Position numbers and translations under genes: made by a program. 64,000 nucleotides of DNA. Source: an uncultured Hyphomicrobiales bacterium (GTDB taxonomy: Bacteria > Pseudomonadota > Alphaproteobacteria > Rhizobiales > Beijerinckiaceae). Below, piece by piece: positions 61,093 through 64,000 of the stretch; the first letter of the stretch is position 1; each line of letters starts with the position of its first letter. The notes under the pieces are model-generated. The model saw nothing but the letters and a program-made list of their open reading frames with translations. It searched no databases and had not been told where the DNA came from. Where the stretch lies: the NCBI GenBank assembly GCA_903847605.1, contig CAINED010000076.1, positions 241,634-305,633 on the forward strand. The letters are read 5' to 3'.

Positions 61093-61707
61093 TTGGATGG
61101 GTTAACAGCCGGTGACTTCACGGAAGCGCTTGAGCCTTTTGCGCTTTTCGATTCGTGGTTCAAGGAGGCCATCGCCAAAGAGGTCAACGACCCCTCGGCC
61201 ATGGCCGTGGCGACGGTCGATGCGGAGGGCCTGCCCAATTTGCGCATGGTGCTGATGAAGGAGCACGACGAACAGGGCTTCGTTTTCTACACCAACAGCC
61301 AGAGCGCCAAGGGGCATGAACTCGCCGGCAACATGAAGGCCGCCGCGAATTTCCACTGGAAGAGCCTGCGCCGTCAGGTGCGCATTCGCGGTCCGGTCGA
61401 AATCGTGCCCGAGGCGATGTCGGACGCCTATTTCGCCTCGCGGCCACGCGACGCGCGCATCGGCGCCTGGGCGAGCCAGCAATCGCGTCCGCTGGAATCG
61501 CGTTTCCATTTCGAGAAGGAAATCGCATCCTACGCGCTGAAACATGCGATCGGCGAGGTGCCCCGCCCGCCGCACTGGTTCGGCTATCGAATCAGGCCCG
61601 TCGAAATCGAGTTCTGGCACGACCGGCCGTTCCGCCTGCATGATCGCGTCGTCTTCAGGCGGCAAAAGCCCGAAGGCGGCTGGACGAAGCAGCGGCTCTT
61701 CCCTTGA
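61093..61707 (+). CDS. pdxH: Pyridoxamine 5'-phosphate oxidase
   Basis: PdxH oxidises pyridoxine or pyridoxamine phosphate to pyridoxal phosphate with FMN. The 204-residue frame shows [45 protein letters not shown] (FMN site), [13 protein letters not shown] and the C-terminal [27 protein letters not shown]. No in-frame ATG exists near the family's usual start. I use TTG 61093, which has CGGGA upstream and places the conserved [13 protein letters not shown] at residue 4. It overlaps the next gene by 4 nt. Confidence 0.95.
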   Translation: MDGLTAGDFTEALEPFALFDSWFKEAIAKEVNDPSAMAVATVDAEGLPNLRMVLMKEHDEQGFVFYTNSQSAKGHELAGNMKAAANFHWKSLRRQVRIRGPVEIVPEAMSDAYFASRPRDARIGAWASQQSRPLESRFHFEKEIASYALKHAIGEVPRPPHWFGYRIRPVEIEFWHDRPFRLHDRVVFRRQKPEGGWTKQRLFP

Positions 61708-62519
61708 GCGCGACGCATTCCGTCGGTCCGGAAACCCTGATAATTCCGATGATCGGCCATCCCATTGCGCAGGTGAAAAGTCTCGCGCCGATCAACGCCT
61801 ATTTTGCGTCAGCGAAGATCGACGCCTGCATGGCGCCGATTGACATTGAGCCCGAACGCGTTGCCGCCTTTTTCGATTTCGTGCGCGGCTGGAAGAATTG
61901 CATCGGCGTCTCCATAACGCTGCCGCACAAGCAGGCTGCATTCGCCGCCTGCGACACGCTAAGCTGGAACGCGCGGATTGCGCGCGCCGTGAACATCATC
62001 CGCCGGCAGGATGATGGCATGCTCCATGGCGACATGACCGATGGCGTCGCCTTTTGCGGCGAGATCGCGCGCAAGGGCGTGAAGATTGAAGGCGCATCTT
62101 TCCTGCTGATCGGCGCGGGCGGCGCCGGCAGCGCCGTCGCCCATGCCATGGCGGATGCGGGCGCAGCAGCCATTGCTATCGTCGAGATCGATGCGGCGCG
62201 GCGCAATGCTTTGGCCGCATCCTTGCGCGAGCATCATCCAAAGATCGAAATACGCGTGGATGTCGATGCGTCGTTCCCTGCGAATGTCGTTCTGAATGCA
62301 ACACCGCTCGGCATGAAGGATGGCGATGCGCTTCCCATCGGATTTGAACGGATCGCGCCGCAAGCGCTCATCGCGGACGCAGTAACCAAGCCGGTGATGA
62401 CGAAATGGCTGCTCGCGGCGCGTGTGCGCGGCCATGCGATCCAGACAGGCGAGGAAATGGCGCTGGCGCAATTGCCGGTGCAACTGCCGTTCTGGGGATT
62501 CGATTTCCCCGATAAATAA
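61704..62519 (+). CDS. Shikimate dehydrogenase family protein, non-canonical
   Basis: A 271-residue AroE-fold oxidoreductase. The catalytic Lys is kept in [12 protein letters not shown], the Asp in GDMTDGVAF (usually NTDG), and the NADP motif is [20 protein letters not shown]. The N-terminal shikimate-binding loop of true AroE (Ser-x-Ser in HSxSPxIHN) is replaced by [17 protein letters not shown]. It is therefore likely an SDH-like paralogue acting on another hydroxy acid, not the biosynthetic AroE. The TTG start shares bases with the pdxH stop. Confidence 0.85.
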   Translation: MSATHSVGPETLIIPMIGHPIAQVKSLAPINAYFASAKIDACMAPIDIEPERVAAFFDFVRGWKNCIGVSITLPHKQAAFAACDTLSWNARIARAVNIIRRQDDGMLHGDMTDGVAFCGEIARKGVKIEGASFLLIGAGGAGSAVAHAMADAGAAAIAIVEIDAARRNALAASLREHHPKIEIRVDVDASFPANVVLNATPLGMKDGDALPIGFERIAPQALIADAVTKPVMTKWLLAARVRGHAIQTGEEMALAQLPVQLPFWGFDFPDK

Positions 62520-62522
62520 CGA

Positions 62523-62996
62523 TTACTTCGCGCCCCTCGACTTCACGCGCACAATCATGTCGACGCCGAGAATTTCCATGCCTTCGGGCGCGGGCGGCAA
62601 TGCGAGCGCGCCAACCATGGAATCGGGAATGTCGAGCAGTTCGTCGCGGTCGGCGATGTAGAAGTGATAGTGTGGGCCGGTGTTGGTATCGTACCAGACG
62701 GTCGAACCGTAGAGCGCGATCTCGCGGAGCAATCCGGCTTCGGAAAACTGGTGCAGGGTGTTGTAGACGGTCGCGAGCGACATGTGCACCTTGCCGGCGC
62801 GCACTTCGTCGAACAGCTTTTCCGCCGTCACATGGCGGTCGCCCTTGCCGAACAGCAGCCAGCCGATGGCGATGCGCTGACGCGTCGGGCGCAAGCCCGC
62901 GCGCTGCAAACGGTCGCGCACATTGGCGAACGAGCAGCCGGGCGCAGCCACAGGGCGCGCATACTGGCGAGGCGTCATTTCCTGTCTGTAGGACAT
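62523..62996 (-). CDS. irr: Iron response regulator Irr (Fur family)
   Basis: A 157-residue Fur-superfamily repressor. Irr-like stretches are LQRAGLRPTRQRIAIGWLLFGKGDRHVTAEKLFDEV, VHMSLATVYNTLHQFSEAGLLREI and PHYHFYIADRDELLDIPDS. The haem regulatory Cys-Pro of Bradyrhizobium Irr (GCPWH) reads GCSF here, and the His triplet is His-Tyr-His. Haem control may thus differ. ATG 62996 has GGGAGG 7 nt upstream. Irr represses or activates iron and haem genes under iron limitation. It is divergent from a flavin reductase gene. Confidence 0.93.
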   Translation of the reverse strand: MSYRQEMTPRQYARPVAAPGCSFANVRDRLQRAGLRPTRQRIAIGWLLFGKGDRHVTAEKLFDEVRAGKVHMSLATVYNTLHQFSEAGLLREIALYGSTVWYDTNTGPHYHFYIADRDELLDIPDSMVGALALPPAPEGMEILGVDMIVRVKSRGAK

Positions 62997-63077
62997 CAAA
63001 AATCCTCCCGCGCAGCTCTCATCTGAGCGGTTATTGCCTTATACCAGCAAAAATACCGGGCGTCTCGCAAGCCAATC

Positions 63078-63117
63078 TTGACTCAAATCAAGATTTTACA
63101 AGTTATATGGCTATGCT
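63078..63117 (+). promoter_or_regulatory. FNR/FixK-type box and promoter
   Basis: TTGAC-TCAA-ATCAA (63078-63091) matches the FNR/FixK consensus TTGAT-N4-ATCAA in 9 of 10 fixed bases. It lies inside a perfect 8-6-8 inverted repeat (63074-63095). A -10-like TATGCT at 63112-63117 puts the start near 63124-63126, so the box would centre close to -41.5, the class II activator position. The target would be the flavin reductase gene at 63244. Confidence 0.75.
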
Positions 63118-63128
63118 TAAGCTAATAG

Positions 63129-63140
63129 TTTGCATGCAAA
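63129..63140. promoter_or_regulatory. Perfect 12-bp palindrome TTTGCATGCAAA
   Basis: It lies just after the expected transcription start of the flavin reductase operon. It could be a repressor site, perhaps for the neighbouring Irr, but does not match the ICE consensus I know. Confidence 0.3.
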
Positions 63141-63243
63141 TTTCCGCCTTTTTGCGAGCGCATGCAACCCTCGCCGGTCGGGCTTGCCATCATGCCGCCA
63201 CGGCCATAAGACCGAAAAAAACAGTTCGATAGGGAGAAAAAAG

Positions 63244-63747
63244 ATGAACAACGACGCCAAGAAAGCTGTTTTGCGCATGATTCCCTACGGGATCTACGTC
63301 CTCACTGCAGACGACGGGAAGGGCAATATCGCCGCCGCGACCGTCAACTGGGTGACGCAGAGCGCCTTCGGCCCGCCGCTGGTCGTCGTCGGCGTGAAGG
63401 CCGATTCCGGCGCCTACAAGATCCTCAAGGATGCCGGCAGCTTCGCCCTCAACATGCTCGGCAAGGAGCACAAGGGCCTCGCCTTCGCTTTCTTCAAGCC
63501 GGCCGATGTCAGCGACGGCAAGCTTTCGGGCCAGCCCTATCGCAAGGGCGAGACCGGCGCGCCGCTGCTCATCGACGCGCCCGGCTCAGTCGAATGCCGC
63601 GTCAAGACCATCGTCGAGGAAGGCGATCACCACATCGTCGTCGGCGAAGTGGTCGAGGCTCATCAGAAAGCGCCGTTCACCGGTCGGCCCGACGCCGCGA
63701 TCCTCGAGATGAAGGATCTCGGCGACAATGTCTTCTACGGTGGCTGA
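63244..63747 (+). CDS. Flavin reductase-like FMN-binding protein
   Basis: A 167-residue FMN-binding split-barrel protein of the flavin reductase/DIM6 group. Marks are IPYGIYVLTADDGKGNIAAATVNWVTQSAFGPPLVVVGVKADS and FALNMLGKEHKGLAFAFF near the flavin site, with DHHIVVGEVVEAH. Members reduce flavin for partner monooxygenases or transfer electrons in anaerobic or oxidative-stress chains. GGGAGAAAAA precedes ATG 63244. It is under a probable FNR/FixK box and overlaps the following FAD oxidoreductase gene by 8 nt. Confidence 0.88.
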   Translation: MNNDAKKAVLRMIPYGIYVLTADDGKGNIAAATVNWVTQSAFGPPLVVVGVKADSGAYKILKDAGSFALNMLGKEHKGLAFAFFKPADVSDGKLSGQPYRKGETGAPLLIDAPGSVECRVKTIVEEGDHHIVVGEVVEAHQKAPFTGRPDAAILEMKDLGDNVFYGG

Positions 63748-64000
63748 CGCCAACCCGCATCAGCCAATGGCGAATGCCGTCGCGGGTTCGCCGCGTCTGC
63801 AGTCCCGCTATGATGTCATCGTGGCTGGCGGCGGGGCCTCTGGCCTCGTCGCGGCGGTTGCGGCTGCGCGCAACGGCGCGCGCACCTTGCTTCTCGAGCG
63901 CGAAGGCTGTCTCGGCGGCACGGCGACGACCGGCTACGTCGCGCAATATGTCGGCTTCTACAACGGCAATACGCAGGCGGTCTGGGGCATCCCCTACGAA
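63740..64000 (+). CDS. FAD-dependent oxidoreductase, 5' part (cut by window end)
   Basis: The first 87 residues of a flavoprotein that runs off the right edge. After a ~23-residue leader the FAD/NAD Rossmann motif appears as YDVIVAGGGASGLVAAVAAARNGARTLLLEREGCLGGTAT. This resembles FAD_oxidored/fumarate-reductase-type proteins. It starts at GTG 63740 inside the flavin reductase gene (8-nt overlap), so the two are translationally coupled and may form one redox pair. Confidence 0.85.
   Translation, partial: MADANPHQPMANAVAGSPRLQSRYDVIVAGGGASGLVAAVAAARNGARTLLLEREGCLGGTATTGYVAQYVGFYNGNTQAVWGIPYE

Overview
The window is GC-rich chromosomal DNA, almost fully coding, from an alphaproteobacterium, most likely of the order Hyphomicrobiales (Rhizobiales). 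Pointers to this are an Irr-type Fur regulator, alphaproteobacterial families (DUF1178, DUF721, RT0821/Lpp0805 surface protein), a Pls/PosA-like synthetase, FNR/FixK- and sigma54-type promoter sites, and REP-type palindromes of the CCTCA...TGAGG kind. Genus and species cannot be given from the sequence alone. I found no rRNA, tRNA, IS element, phage or CRISPR array.

Layout. 0.2-5.4 kb: housekeeping genes on the minus strand (DUF1178, glutaredoxin, ComF, hotdog thioesterase, two Tat-exported DsbA-like proteins, DUF721) with a divergent methyltransferase. 5.5-10.9 kb: an ArnT-like glycosyltransferase, an isochorismatase-fold hydrolase, mutY, a glutathione peroxidase and a serine hydrolase. 10.9-16.1 kb: a Bug-type binding protein, hisS, an OmpA-like protein and an M15-like lipoprotein. 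16.1-22.2 kb: a YeeE/YedE (PmpAB-like) sulfur-transport pair behind a SqrR/BigR-like operator, then a two-gene operon for exported proteins. The first of these is a 1208-residue protein whose C-terminal half is a histidine-rich repeat of the form H-x4-S-x(0-5), the most unusual object in the window.

22.3-37 kb is a purine/ureide catabolic region. It has an orphan modA behind a Mo-box, puuD (urate oxidation), a LysR regulator, a TauE exporter, uraH, a puuE-uraD fusion, an allantoate amidohydrolase, a HAL/PAL-family lyase, a purine permease, malate synthase G to use the glyoxylate produced, and purU with an N-terminal helix-turn-helix fusion. Together they would convert urate to ammonia and malate. 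37-46.7 kb: small exported proteins, glpD, a beta-ketoadipyl-CoA thiolase, pirin, a metallo-beta-lactamase-fold protein, and a MarR / homogentisate dioxygenase / flavin monooxygenase unit for aromatic catabolism. Two paired REP elements (REPIN-like) lie here.

47-64 kb: the genes dnaJ, fabI, a histidine phosphatase and pdxH, which I remember as neighbours in related genomes, are split apart by two insertions. The first is a sigma54-promoted NitT/TauT ABC transporter with twin N-carbamoylsarcosine-amidase-like hydrolases, probably a nitrogen-scavenging module. The second is a Pls-like adenylation-thiolation-membrane-LbH protein. The end holds a shikimate-dehydrogenase-like gene, irr, and an FNR/FixK-box-controlled flavin reductase followed by an FAD oxidoreductase cut by the window edge.
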